NCBI GenBank assembly: GCA_964593465.1
Contig: CAZQJY010000004.1
Span: 53,856 to 117,855 of the forward strand
Reading direction: 5' to 3'
DNA length: 64,000 nt
Source of the DNA: Mycosynbacter sp964593465
Lineage (GTDB): Bacteria > Patescibacteriota > Saccharimonadia > Saccharimonadales > Saccharimonadaceae
Shown here: positions 49,904-59,000 of the stretch, in pieces
How positions within the stretch are numbered: position 1 is the stretch's first letter
Layout of the letters: each line of letters opens with the position of its first letter
Made by a program: the position numbers and the translations under genes
The notes under the pieces: generated by a model
What the model saw: the letters and a program-made list of their open reading frames with translations, nothing else
Databases searched by the model: none
Told to the model about the DNA's origin: nothing

Positions 49904-50920
49904 ATGAGCAAGAAGACCACTGTAAAATCAAAGAAAATCAATAAGCACCTGCTAATGGCGGTTGTAGCGGCGGTTATTGTGCTAGTGGGTGTCGTGGCAT
50001 TAATTTTGTTTATGCAAAGCCCAGAGAGGATGCTCGCACGAGGTTTTGCGAATCTTGTCAGGGCGAATACTCTAGGTATAGATGCAAACATCAGCACTGG
50101 AACGGTAGGATATCCAACGCAATCACTTAAGATTAATGGTATCACTGATAAAAAAGTCGCCAGAGGTCAAATCGAGCTTGCGTCAACGAGTGAAATGTTT
50201 AAGCTTAATGCTAAAGCAGATGTGATTATGGCTGATGATAAAGCTATATATGTCAAGGTGAGTAACCCGGATCAAACAATAGACTCGTACAAGTCGAGCA
50301 TTACGGATTTGATAAGTAAATATCCACAAGGTTTGGGCGAGGAGCAGAAGCAGGAAATGATTGCGAATGTCGGCAAGCAGCTCGATCCTGTCCGTGAAAA
50401 GCTAGGGAGTTGGATTAAATTTTCGCAGGAAGATTTGAAGACAGGAGTAGGCAATACAGGCGTACATTGTTATCAGAATTTCCTCCAATCGCTTAGTGGA
50501 GATAATGATGCTCGCAAGCAGCTAGCTGAAGCATATATGCGTAACAACTTTTTCAAGGTGACCGACAAGCTTGGTAGCGAGGGTGCCTCACGTGGCTACA
50601 AGGTGCAAATTGACCATACAAAGCTCAAAGAATTTCGATCCGCAATTGCGTCAAATGATGCTGTGAAAAAACTAGATGAGTGTGGCGCAAATTTGTTGAC
50701 ACTTGGTTCAACAGACTCATTAAGTGATCACTCTATAGAAGTGTGGGTTAATCGTCTTTCTGGAAAAATTACTCGTATCAAGCAGTCTGCGGGTGCGAAT
50801 GCAACCGATGTTAAAGTATCATACGGTGGTCGCGTAGATGCGGCTGTGCCTGAAAACTCAGTTCCGTTCAAAGACGTGATTTCGAACATGTCTGGCGCAA
50901 TACTAGGCGCTAATCGATAA
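49904..50920 (+). CDS. membrane-anchored extracytoplasmic protein, tandem paralogue B
   Basis: A 338-residue relative of the upstream gene: membrane helix at about 15-38, NLVRANTLGIDANISTG near 48, two Cys (HCYQNFLQ and DECGANLL) placed as in paralogue A, and a similar YKVQIDHTKLKEF segment. The overall design (anchor plus a lipoprotein-like outer domain such as LppX/LprG type) is suggestive only. The start ATG at 49904 follows AAAAGGGCATGGC. Confidence 0.6.
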   Translation: MSKKTTVKSKKINKHLLMAVVAAVIVLVGVVALILFMQSPERMLARGFANLVRANTLGIDANISTGTVGYPTQSLKINGITDKKVARGQIELASTSEMFKLNAKADVIMADDKAIYVKVSNPDQTIDSYKSSITDLISKYPQGLGEEQKQEMIANVGKQLDPVREKLGSWIKFSQEDLKTGVGNTGVHCYQNFLQSLSGDNDARKQLAEAYMRNNFFKVTDKLGSEGASRGYKVQIDHTKLKEFRSAIASNDAVKKLDECGANLLTLGSTDSLSDHSIEVWVNRLSGKITRIKQSAGANATDVKVSYGGRVDAAVPENSVPFKDVISNMSGAILGANR

Positions 50921-51046
50921 TATTGCGGCGCAGCTCCTGGCCCTAGGGGGTACTAAAATCTGCTGTTTGTATAACAATTTCGTCGTCTTGGAAATACAAG
51001 TAAGCTCTCATTTTGTTTGGCCCCCTCGTGTTATACTAGTAGTGAT

Positions 51047-53476
51047 ATGACACGATACAATCCAACTGATGTAGAGCCAAAATGGCAGCAGATTTGGCGT
51101 GACGATGCACGCTATGAAGCGAAAGACTTTGATGAGAAGCCTAAGTATTATGTGACGGGCATGTTCCCATATCCGTCTGGCGCTGGCATGCATACAGGCC
51201 ACTTTTTTGAGCATTCTATAGTAGATGCAGTGGCGCGTTTTCGACGTGCACTTGGTTATAATGTTGTATATCCTATGGGTTGGGATAGCTTTGGCTTGCC
51301 GGCAGAGAACTATGCGATTAAAACTGGCACGGCACCAAGCGTAGTGACAAAAGAAAATATCGCCAATTTTAAAAACCAACTCACGCGTGTTGGGGCAAGT
51401 ATCGATTGGTCGCGCGAAATCAATACCACTGATCCCGAGTATTACAAATGGACGCAGTGGGTGTTTACACAAATGTACGAACGTGGCTTGGCGTACCAAA
51501 AAGAATCACTGCAATGGTGGTGTCCTGTCGATAAAACAGTGCTAGCGAATGAACAAGTAGAAGCTGGCAAGTGCTGGCGCTGCGGTACTGAAGTCGAGAA
51601 AAAGTCGATGAAGCAGTGGTTTTTCAAAATTACTGAGTATGCAGATTCATTGCTCGAAGAGACCCCAAGTCTCAATTGGCCCGACAAGATCAAAACAGCA
51701 CAGACCAATTGGATTGGCCGTTCGGTAGGTGCGGAGATTGAGTTTCAGGTAGAGGGTAGCGACGACACTATCACTGTCTTCTCAACCCGCCCAGACACCC
51801 TATTTGGTGCGACATTTGTCGTGCTTGCACCAGAACACCCACTCATCAAAAACTTTACTACGAGCGAGATGCACGAGAATGTTGAGAGCTATGTGACCAA
51901 TGCGGTCAAGAAGTCTGAGATCGAACGTCAAAGTGAAGGTAAGGAAAAGACAGGCGTATGGACGGGTGCCTATGCAATCAACCCAGTCAACGGCAAAAAA
52001 GTGCCAATCTGGGTGGCTGACTATGTATTAGGTGGCTACGGTACGGGCGCGGTGATGGCAGTGCCGGCACACGACGAGCGTGACTATGCGTTTGCTGAAA
52101 AGTATAGCCTGCCGATTGTACAGGTGATTGAAAAGCCAGAGACAGACGATGAGCCGGGCGTCTATACAGGTGAAGGTGAGTTGGTAAACTCTGGCGTATT
52201 TGATGGGCAGCAGTCTAGCGAGGCACGCGAAGAAATTGTGGCATGGCTTGAGCAAGAGGGTACGGGTCGTGGTAAAGTAACCTACAAAATGCGGGATTGG
52301 CTCATTAGTCGCCAGCGCTACTGGGGTGCGCCAATTCCAGTTATCCACTGCGAGGAGCATGGTGCGGTGGTCGTACCAAAAGAGCAGCTACCTGTGCTGC
52401 TGCCAGAGGTCGAGGATTACGCGCCAAAGGGCGACGGTAAATCTGTCCTTGCACGCGAAACTGACTGGGTGAATACCGAATGCCCTACCTGTGGCAAGCC
52501 TGCTAAACGCGAGACAGACACCATGGACGGCTATGCCTGCAGTAGTTGGTATCTCTTGCGTTACACTGATCCTCACAACGCCGAGCAGGCTTGGGATCCA
52601 GCAAAAGCCGGTTATTGGAGCCCTGTTGATATGTATATAGGCGGCGATCATGCGGTAGCACACTTGCTGTATGTGCGATTTTGGAATCACGTATTTTATG
52701 ACATGGGCTTAGTACCTGAGCGAGAGCCTGTCGGGCAGCTGGTGTACCATGGACTTATTCAGGCCGAAGATGGTACCAAGATGAGCAAAAGTAAAGGCAA
52801 TGTAGTTGACCCACTCGAGGTGATAGATGCAGGCTATGGTGCTGATGCACTGCGCACATTTGAATTGTTCTTGGGGCCGATCAACGAAAATAGCAACTGG
52901 AGTAGTAAGGGTATCGCGGGTGTGTATCGTTTCCTTAATCGCCTCTGGACATTGGTGCAAGAATACAACGAAAGTGATAAATCTGGTGAGATAGATAGCA
53001 AAAAACTTGAGAGTCTGACTCACCAGACGATCAAAAAGGTAACAAGTGATATCAACCGCTTGAGTTTCAACACAGCCATTGCTGCGCTCATGGAGTGTGT
53101 CAACGAACTTTACAAGCTCAAAACAGATGGGTTTACAGAAGAGTGGCAAGCATCTCTCGAAAGCCTGGTGCAGCTGGTTCAGCCATTTGCACCGCATTTG
53201 AGCGCGGAATTGTGGCAACAGCTTGGTCATGACACACAGCTTGACTTTGTGGCTTGGCCAGAGTGGAGCGAGGCAAAGATTGTGTCCGATACTATGACAA
53301 TCATTGTGCAAGTAAATGGTAAGCTACGTGCCAAGTTAGATTTGGCAATAGATATGGCCGAAGACGATATTAAATCTGCAGCATTAGCGCATGAGCACGT
53401 GCAGCAGTTTGTGGGCGACAAACAACCGACCAAGGTGATTTATGTCCCTGGCCGGCTAGTAAGTATTGTTGTGTAG
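51047..53476 (+). CDS. leuS: leucyl-tRNA synthetase
   Basis: An 809-residue class I synthetase. It has the HIGH motif in PYPSGAGMHTGHFFEH near 41-56, a CP1 editing domain with TFVVLAPEHPL and VMAVPAHDERDYAFA, a zinc-type Cys pair (WWCPVDK and CWRCG; also CPTCGKPAKRE) and the KMSKS motif TKMSKSKGNVVDP. The start is ATG 51047 (MTRYNPTDVEPKWQ), 9 bases after TATACT (51032-51037); the earlier in-frame GTG or TTG-type start adds ten non-family residues upstream of the promoter. Confidence 0.96.
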   Translation: MTRYNPTDVEPKWQQIWRDDARYEAKDFDEKPKYYVTGMFPYPSGAGMHTGHFFEHSIVDAVARFRRALGYNVVYPMGWDSFGLPAENYAIKTGTAPSVVTKENIANFKNQLTRVGASIDWSREINTTDPEYYKWTQWVFTQMYERGLAYQKESLQWWCPVDKTVLANEQVEAGKCWRCGTEVEKKSMKQWFFKITEYADSLLEETPSLNWPDKIKTAQTNWIGRSVGAEIEFQVEGSDDTITVFSTRPDTLFGATFVVLAPEHPLIKNFTTSEMHENVESYVTNAVKKSEIERQSEGKEKTGVWTGAYAINPVNGKKVPIWVADYVLGGYGTGAVMAVPAHDERDYAFAEKYSLPIVQVIEKPETDDEPGVYTGEGELVNSGVFDGQQSSEAREEIVAWLEQEGTGRGKVTYKMRDWLISRQRYWGAPIPVIHCEEHGAVVVPKEQLPVLLPEVEDYAPKGDGKSVLARETDWVNTECPTCGKPAKRETDTMDGYACSSWYLLRYTDPHNAEQAWDPAKAGYWSPVDMYIGGDHAVAHLLYVRFWNHVFYDMGLVPEREPVGQLVYHGLIQAEDGTKMSKSKGNVVDPLEVIDAGYGADALRTFELFLGPINENSNWSSKGIAGVYRFLNRLWTLVQEYNESDKSGEIDSKKLESLTHQTIKKVTSDINRLSFNTAIAALMECVNELYKLKTDGFTEEWQASLESLVQLVQPFAPHLSAELWQQLGHDTQLDFVAWPEWSEAKIVSDTMTIIVQVNGKLRAKLDLAIDMAEDDIKSAALAHEHVQQFVGDKQPTKVIYVPGRLVSIVV

Positions 53477-53481
53477 CGGGT

Positions 53482-53952
53482 CTATTCTTTTGGTTCTGCG
53501 CGCTGCTCATTGACCCAGACGATACCGTCGTTGTCGTTATCTACACCGACTTCCTGTTGCGGTACACCGTACCATTTTCCGTCTTCGTTTCGGAATGTGT
53601 ATACAGGGCCGCTTGCTTCAGTTGTACCTTCGAGAGTAGTGAGAATATTACTACTGCGTCCGTCCCTGGTGTTGATTACAGCTGGGTCTGAACGAACTGT
53701 TGCTCCATCCTCTAGCGTCACACTAGAGTAGTCGCTTGGCTCGCCAAAACGTTCAGGGTTATTACTGCCACCTTCGCCACAACCGGAAAGTGTCGATATT
53801 GCTCCAACGGCAATCAGGGGTATAGCTGCTGTTTTGATGCGATTTTTTACGTAGTCCGACCTAATGAGGTCCTTTGTCATGCTCGTTACTTCTGCAAGAG
53901 AGGGACTCGCGTCCGATGAGCTAGTTGTAGTGTGATTTGGATTTCTAACCAT
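53482..53952 (-). CDS. small lipoprotein-like protein with internal lipobox
   Basis: A 156-residue protein. After a long Ser/Thr-rich and then basic N-terminus, a hydrophobic stretch AAIPLIAVGAISTLSGC ends in a lipobox-like LSGC (Cys near 58). The mature part is Asp/Ser-rich with DNDNDGIVWVNE. The N-terminus before the hydrophobic core is unusually long for a lipoprotein; a start at Met25 (53880) would shorten it. However, the promoter TTGACT-17-TATTAT ends 6 bases before ATG 53952, supporting the long form. Convergent with leuS. Confidence 0.6.
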   Translation of the reverse strand: MVRNPNHTTTSSSDASPSLAEVTSMTKDLIRSDYVKNRIKTAAIPLIAVGAISTLSGCGEGGSNNPERFGEPSDYSSVTLEDGATVRSDPAVINTRDGRSSNILTTLEGTTEASGPVYTFRNEDGKWYGVPQQEVGVDNDNDGIVWVNEQRAEPKE

Positions 53953-53958
53953 ATTTAC

Positions 53959-53987
53959 ATAATAGCATAACCATTATAAAAAGTCAA
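53959..53987 (-). promoter_or_regulatory. consensus promoter of the lipoprotein-like gene
   Basis: On the minus strand: TTGACT (53987-53982), a 17-base spacer and TATTAT (53964-53959), then 6 bases and ATG 53952. Transcription should start at or next to the A of the start codon. It is one of the two clearest leaderless arrangements in the window. Confidence 0.7.
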
Positions 53988-54059
53988 TACATTGTTGAAT
54001 TATTCGCAAGTCTATAGTACAATTATCACTAGTTTTTAAATAATAAGGAGAAGTCTGAC

Positions 54060-54200
54060 ATGGCACAGCCAAAAAAACAGAGCAGCCCTCGTAAAACAGG
54101 TCTTCGTCGTAGTCACCTCGTGCTCAAACTTTCACGCCGAGTAAACGCTACCTCGCCCGTAAAGGTCAAAACGACCAAACGCGAAACAGGCAAAAAATAA
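54060..54200 (+). CDS. rpmF: ribosomal protein L32-like, short and Cys-less
   Basis: A 46-residue basic protein: MAQPKKQSSPRKTGLRRSH, then LVLKLSRRVNATSPVKV and KRETGKK. The N-terminal pattern M-A-x-P-K-K-x-x-S and RRSH is that of bacterial L32. The C-terminal half with its zinc Cys pairs is absent. Position before nusB and rnc also fits, as rpmF sits next to rnc in several phyla. AAGGAG lies 11 bases before the ATG. Terminator at 54208-54230. Confidence 0.75.
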   Translation: MAQPKKQSSPRKTGLRRSHLVLKLSRRVNATSPVKVKTTKRETGKK

Positions 54201-54207
54201 GCAACTT

Positions 54208-54230
54208 TAGGCGACTCGTCGCCTATTTTG
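54208..54230 (+). terminator. terminator after the L32-like gene
   Basis: TAGGCGA-CTCG-TCGCCTA followed by TTTTG. A 7-bp perfect stem. Confidence 0.75.
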
Positions 54231-54321
54231 CTCTTATCTATCATCTGTAATGTAATTGCCTCACCGGGTCAAACGATGATATAATCGAAACAAAAGCATA
54301 ATAAGAAAGAACGTTAACGAC

Positions 54322-54780
54322 ATGGCCTCAAATCGACATCTCGGCAGAATCGTAGCTCTCCAGAGTGTCTACGAGTATGAATTTCGTCATAGTGACGAGA
54401 CGCCTGTTGATATTGATGAAGTTATCGCGCGTAATCTTGAGCGATATAAAGATGATATAGGTGACACCGAATTTGTATCTTCACTCGTCAAGGGTGCAAT
54501 AGAGCAGCAGGTCGATTTAGACGACAAGCTGCAGCCATTGGCCCCAGACTGGCCACTTGCGCAAGTGGCGCGCATCGATCGCAATATTTTGCGCTTAGGG
54601 CTATATGAGTTGCTTTATAAGCAAGATGATGTACCAGCTCGCGTAGCTATCAACGAAGCTGTCGAACTCGCTAAGTCGTTTGGTTCTGATAACTCAAGCA
54701 AGTTCATTAACGGGGTGCTCGGCACCGCCTACCGAACGCTTGTGGAGGACACAGCAAATGGCGACACCTCCGAAGTTTGA
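54322..54780 (+). CDS. nusB: transcription antitermination factor NusB
   Basis: A 152-residue all-helical RNA-binding protein: RHLGRIVALQSVYEYEF near 5-21, VDLDDKLQPLAPDWPLAQVARIDRNILRLGLYELL near 67-101 and VAINEAVELAKSFGSDNSSKFINGVLG near 112-138. NusB joins the antitermination complex at rRNA operons and matures ribosomes. TATAAT near 54280-54285 is the probable promoter. It overlaps the following NUDIX gene by 23 bases. Confidence 0.94.
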   Translation: MASNRHLGRIVALQSVYEYEFRHSDETPVDIDEVIARNLERYKDDIGDTEFVSSLVKGAIEQQVDLDDKLQPLAPDWPLAQVARIDRNILRLGLYELLYKQDDVPARVAINEAVELAKSFGSDNSSKFINGVLGTAYRTLVEDTANGDTSEV

Positions 54781-55255
54781 TAAATTCAAAAAATACTTCA
54801 ATCGTAAACGCCCATCTATTCAAGAAATTGTCCGCGAACCTACTGCGGGTGGCATTGTGTTTCGTCGCGATGAAAAGGGCGGGGTAGAGATTCTACTCAT
54901 CCAAGATGCCAAAGACCGCTGGACAATACCAAAAGGGCATATCGAAGAAGGCGAAACTGCACAGCAGACAGCGCGCCGTGAGATTGGTGAGGAGGCGGGC
55001 CTACACGATGTTGATATGCTTGGTTGGCTCGGCAAAATCCATTTTCGCTATCGCCGTATCGATAAACTTGTGCTCATGACAACGCAAATCTACCTGGTTC
55101 GCGCCAAGGGCGACACTGACGCTATCCAGAAAGAAGAGTGGATGAATGGTATCAAATGGTTCAAGTTTCATGATGCACTCGAGGAGATCGAGTATGAAGA
55201 TATCGGCAAGCTCATGCTGCTAGCTATGAAAAAAATAAGGCAAGAAAATCTATGA
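54758..55255 (+). CDS. NUDIX hydrolase
   Basis: A 165-residue NUDIX protein. The box is complete: GHIEEGETAQQTARREIGEEAGL near 62-84 (G-x5-E-x7-R-E-x-x-E-E-x-G). The arrangement TAGGIVFRRD then WTIPKGHIEEG resembles Ap4A- and ADP-ribose-type hydrolases. ATG 54758 lies in the nusB end, with GTGGAGG 11 bases upstream. It overlaps rnc by 4 bases, giving a coupled nusB-nudix-rnc operon. Confidence 0.9.
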   Translation: MATPPKFDKFKKYFNRKRPSIQEIVREPTAGGIVFRRDEKGGVEILLIQDAKDRWTIPKGHIEEGETAQQTARREIGEEAGLHDVDMLGWLGKIHFRYRRIDKLVLMTTQIYLVRAKGDTDAIQKEEWMNGIKWFKFHDALEEIEYEDIGKLMLLAMKKIRQENL

Positions 55256-55980
55256 CCGGAATGCAAAAGCAACCTTACCAAGATTTCGCACGCGAAAAGC
55301 TTGGATTCGAATTTGAAAACATCGACCTATTGATTACTGCACTCACGCACCGCAGCTATGTCAATGAGCACAAGAAGAGTGTGAGTGAACACAACGAACG
55401 CCTCGAGTTTCTGGGCGATGCGGTGTTGGAATTATCGGTGACGGATTTTCTTTACAGTAATTATTCCGAGCCAGAGGGAATTTTGACAAGCTGGCGCGCG
55501 GCACTAGTGCGTACCGAGAGCATCGGCGCGGCGGGAGATGCACTAGGTTACGAATCGCTCGTGCGTATGAGCAAGGGCGAAAAACAGGGGAGTGTACGCG
55601 CTCGCCAGCAAATCTTGGCCAATGCGTTTGAGGCGGTGATTGGTGCGATTTACTTGGAGCGCGGCTACGCAGACGCCGATGCGTTTATCCAAAAGCATAT
55701 TATCAGCAAGATTGACGGCATCTTAGAAACAGGCAGTTGGCGCGATCCGAAATCGCATTTGCAAGAGGTGAGCCAGCGTATCGACGGACACACGCCGAGC
55801 TACAAAGTGCTCGAAGAAGTCGGTCCAGATCACGATAAAGTATTTACACTTGGCGTGTTTGTGGGTGACAAGCTGATGGGGAAGGGCACTGGCCCGAGCA
55901 AGCAAAATGCCCAACAGGCGGCTGCCAAAGCGGCACTCGAGGCGTATGCCGCACAAGGCCCTGCGGCGCGCAAAAAATAA
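55252..55980 (+). CDS. rnc: ribonuclease III
   Basis: A 242-residue dsRNA endonuclease. The catalytic signature NERLEFLGDAVLEL is near 45-58, the second acidic site is in ANAFEAVIGAIYLERG near 123-138, and a C-terminal dsRNA-binding domain spans about 155-235 (DPKSHLQEVSQRIDG and GTGPSKQNAQQAAAKAALE). It processes rRNA precursors. The start ATGACCGG overlaps the NUDIX stop. Confidence 0.96.
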   Translation: MTGMQKQPYQDFAREKLGFEFENIDLLITALTHRSYVNEHKKSVSEHNERLEFLGDAVLELSVTDFLYSNYSEPEGILTSWRAALVRTESIGAAGDALGYESLVRMSKGEKQGSVRARQQILANAFEAVIGAIYLERGYADADAFIQKHIISKIDGILETGSWRDPKSHLQEVSQRIDGHTPSYKVLEEVGPDHDKVFTLGVFVGDKLMGKGTGPSKQNAQQAAAKAALEAYAAQGPAARKK

Positions 55981-56074
55981 TTGCCAATCCTACACCACTC
56001 GTAGTACAATCATAAGCGTATAGAATCCGCTAGAGGTGGCGGACGTTAGAGATAAACAGAGGGGAATAAGGGGC

Positions 56075-59000
56075 ATGGCGCAACAGTTTGCGATTCGACT
56101 TTCGCATAAACAGCGAATAGTACAGGTAGCATTTGCAGTGATAGCTATTTTGGCTGTCGTGGGGGGGGGTGCTGGCAACTCTTTCTCGTGGTAGTCATGA
56201 TGTATCGGCGGTGACGCAGCTTGTGCCTGATTCCTTTACGGGCACTTCGACGACAGGTAACTGGCTATCGGGCGGTAGTGGTACGGGTGGTCATGTGGCG
56301 TGTTTGACGGCCAACAACACCTCTCCTGTTACGACGATCCCTCGTTGTTCTGACACCTCAGATACCAATGGTAACGGTGCGCTCCGGCTGACGCGTGCCC
56401 AAGGTGGTAGCACTGGCTATGTACTCCTCAATACACCAGTCAATGCAAGCGATGGCCTTGATATTAAGTTTAGTATTCATCAGTATGGTGGACAGGGCTG
56501 GGGTGCTGCAGCACCAATGGGGCCTAGCTCGCCAGAGGCGCGCCCTGGTGATGGATTATCGTTCTTTTTGATCGATGGTACCGCGTCACCGTCGGCTCCT
56601 GGGCCATATTCTGGTTCACTCGGTTATGCGAGTGATCATAATCGTAGTCTGCCTGGTATCGTGGGCGGTTATGTAGGTGTTGGCTTTGACCGTTTTGGCA
56701 ACAATAGCTGGAATCAGATTGGTAGCGGCGGTCCGATGTCGACGCTACATGATATCAACTATGCCAACAGTATCGTCGTGCGCGGTGGTGCGGCTGCGGA
56801 TTACCCGTATGTGGCTGGCCATCGGGCAAATGGTGGCAGTAGCTCGCTGTCTGGCACCAACCGTGCAAACTCTGAACGCCAGGTGCATATTACCGTGAGT
56901 ACGGCCAACCTCATGACAGTGCGTGTCAGCTACGATCAGGGTGTATCGTGGGTGACAGAATTCTCAAACATCGACCTCAATACTATCAATGGTGCGGGTA
57001 GCTTCCCTGATACCTTTAAGCTTGGGTTTGCTGCCTCGACAGGTGGCGCCTATCAGACGCACGAAATCCGTAGCCTCAATATTACGACTTTGCCGCCCGA
57101 TATCTCGACTGACGTGACAGGCCCTAGTGCACTGACTCGTGGTCAGCAGGCGGTATTCACTGCCACGGTCGCAAACAGTGCAGCGGCTGGATCGACCACC
57201 GATCCTATTACTGTCACCTCTACGCTACCAGCCGGTATCGTACCAAGTGCAGCGTCAGGTACGGGTTGGAACTGTAATATAGCCGGGCAGCTTGTCACCT
57301 GTACGCGAGCGAGCGGAGTCGACAACAACGAGACACTACCCGCGATTACCATCACCGCCGATGTTGGTATGAGTGTGGCGACGAGTGCGGCTATTGTGGT
57401 CGAGTCGTCGGTGAACGAAGATAGCGATACGTCTAATGATGGTGATACGCTCAATGTCACAATTCCAAACTTGCCAAGTGCCCAAAACGACTCTTATGGT
57501 ACTCTCGTGCCTGCAACTGGCGGTACAATTGGTGCGGTGCTCGCCAATGACACGTTCAACGGTGCCGCGATTACGCCTGGCACAGTGACAGTAGCTACGT
57601 TGCCAAATCCAGAGGGTGTGACGATCAACAGTAGTGGTGTTTTGACAGTGCCAGCAGGCCTTACGCCTGGCTCGCATACTATCGGCTATCGTATTTGTGA
57701 AACAGCTGCGCCAAGCAATTGTAGTGATGCGACGGTGACATTTTCTGTTGATACGCCAATCAAGCCGATTATTGCGGTTGACGATACGCTTAGTAGTGCG
57801 CAGGCAGGTGGCAACGTTGGCAACGTACTGACGGGCGATACGCTCGACGGGGTAGCCGCGACCACTAGTACGGTCACGATTAGTGCTACCGATCCAAACA
57901 GTACGGGTATTACCGTTGGGAGCAACGGCGATGTGACTGTGCCGAGTGATCTGGCGCCAGGTAGCTACGTGATAGAATACGAAATTTGCGAGATAGATCG
58001 CCCGAGTAACTGTAGCTCGGCAGAAACAACAGTGGTGGTGACAGCAACACCAATTGTTGCGGGCGACAACGACTTCACCACGACACCATTGCCTTATGGC
58101 GGCGGCACGACAGCGAGTGTGCTTGGCAATGACACTCTGAATGGCGCACAGGCAACCAGTAGCAATGTGACAACGAGTATTACCGACGACAACGGTACTG
58201 GTATCACCATTAATCCAGATGGAACGTTGAGTGTGCCAGCTGCGACGCCAACTGGCCTGCGCCCCGGTACGCATACGGTAGAATATCAGATTTGCGAAAC
58301 GGCACACCCGTCGAACTGTACGACCGCTGAAGCGACGATAGAGGTATTACCGCTGCCTCTTGTGGCGGCGGCCGATACGCTTGGCGATGTGAGCGGGCGA
58401 GACGGTGGCTCAACAAGTAGCGTGCTTGCCAACGATACGCTCGGCGGCAGCGCGATAACACCTGGTGACGTGACGGTATCGCTGACAAGTCCGCCAACTG
58501 GTGTAACGATTAATTCGACCACCGGCGTGGTGTCTGTCGCGCCAGGCACTCCAGCGGGCAACCACACGATTACTTATACGGTATGCGAAACGATCGAGCC
58601 AACTAACTGTAGTTCGAATACCCTTACACTGACGATTACAGCAGCGGATATCGAGACAAATGATAATACGCTCCCAGGTGTCAATGGTCACGATGGCGGC
58701 AATGCAGGCAGTGTATTGACGGGCAATACGCTTGATGGCGACCCAATCAATCCAGCTGATGTGACAGTAACGACTCCTGGCGGTACGCCAAGTGGTATTA
58801 CTGTTGGCAGCGATGGCTCGGTGACGGTCGCGCCTGGCACCCCAGCAGGGAGCCATACGGTATCGTATACCGTGTGCGAAAACCTCAATCCAGCTAACTG
58901 TGAGACGGGCACAACGACGGTCAATGTCACTGCTGCGCCAATCGTGACGACATCGGGCGCGCTGACTTCTGTCGATGGTCGTGATGGCGGCAGTGCGGGT

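Noticed and set aside
51017..51046. N-terminal extension of leuS
   Set aside because: The added residues contain the TATACT promoter and do not match LeuS; MTRYNPTDVEPKWQ is the family start.
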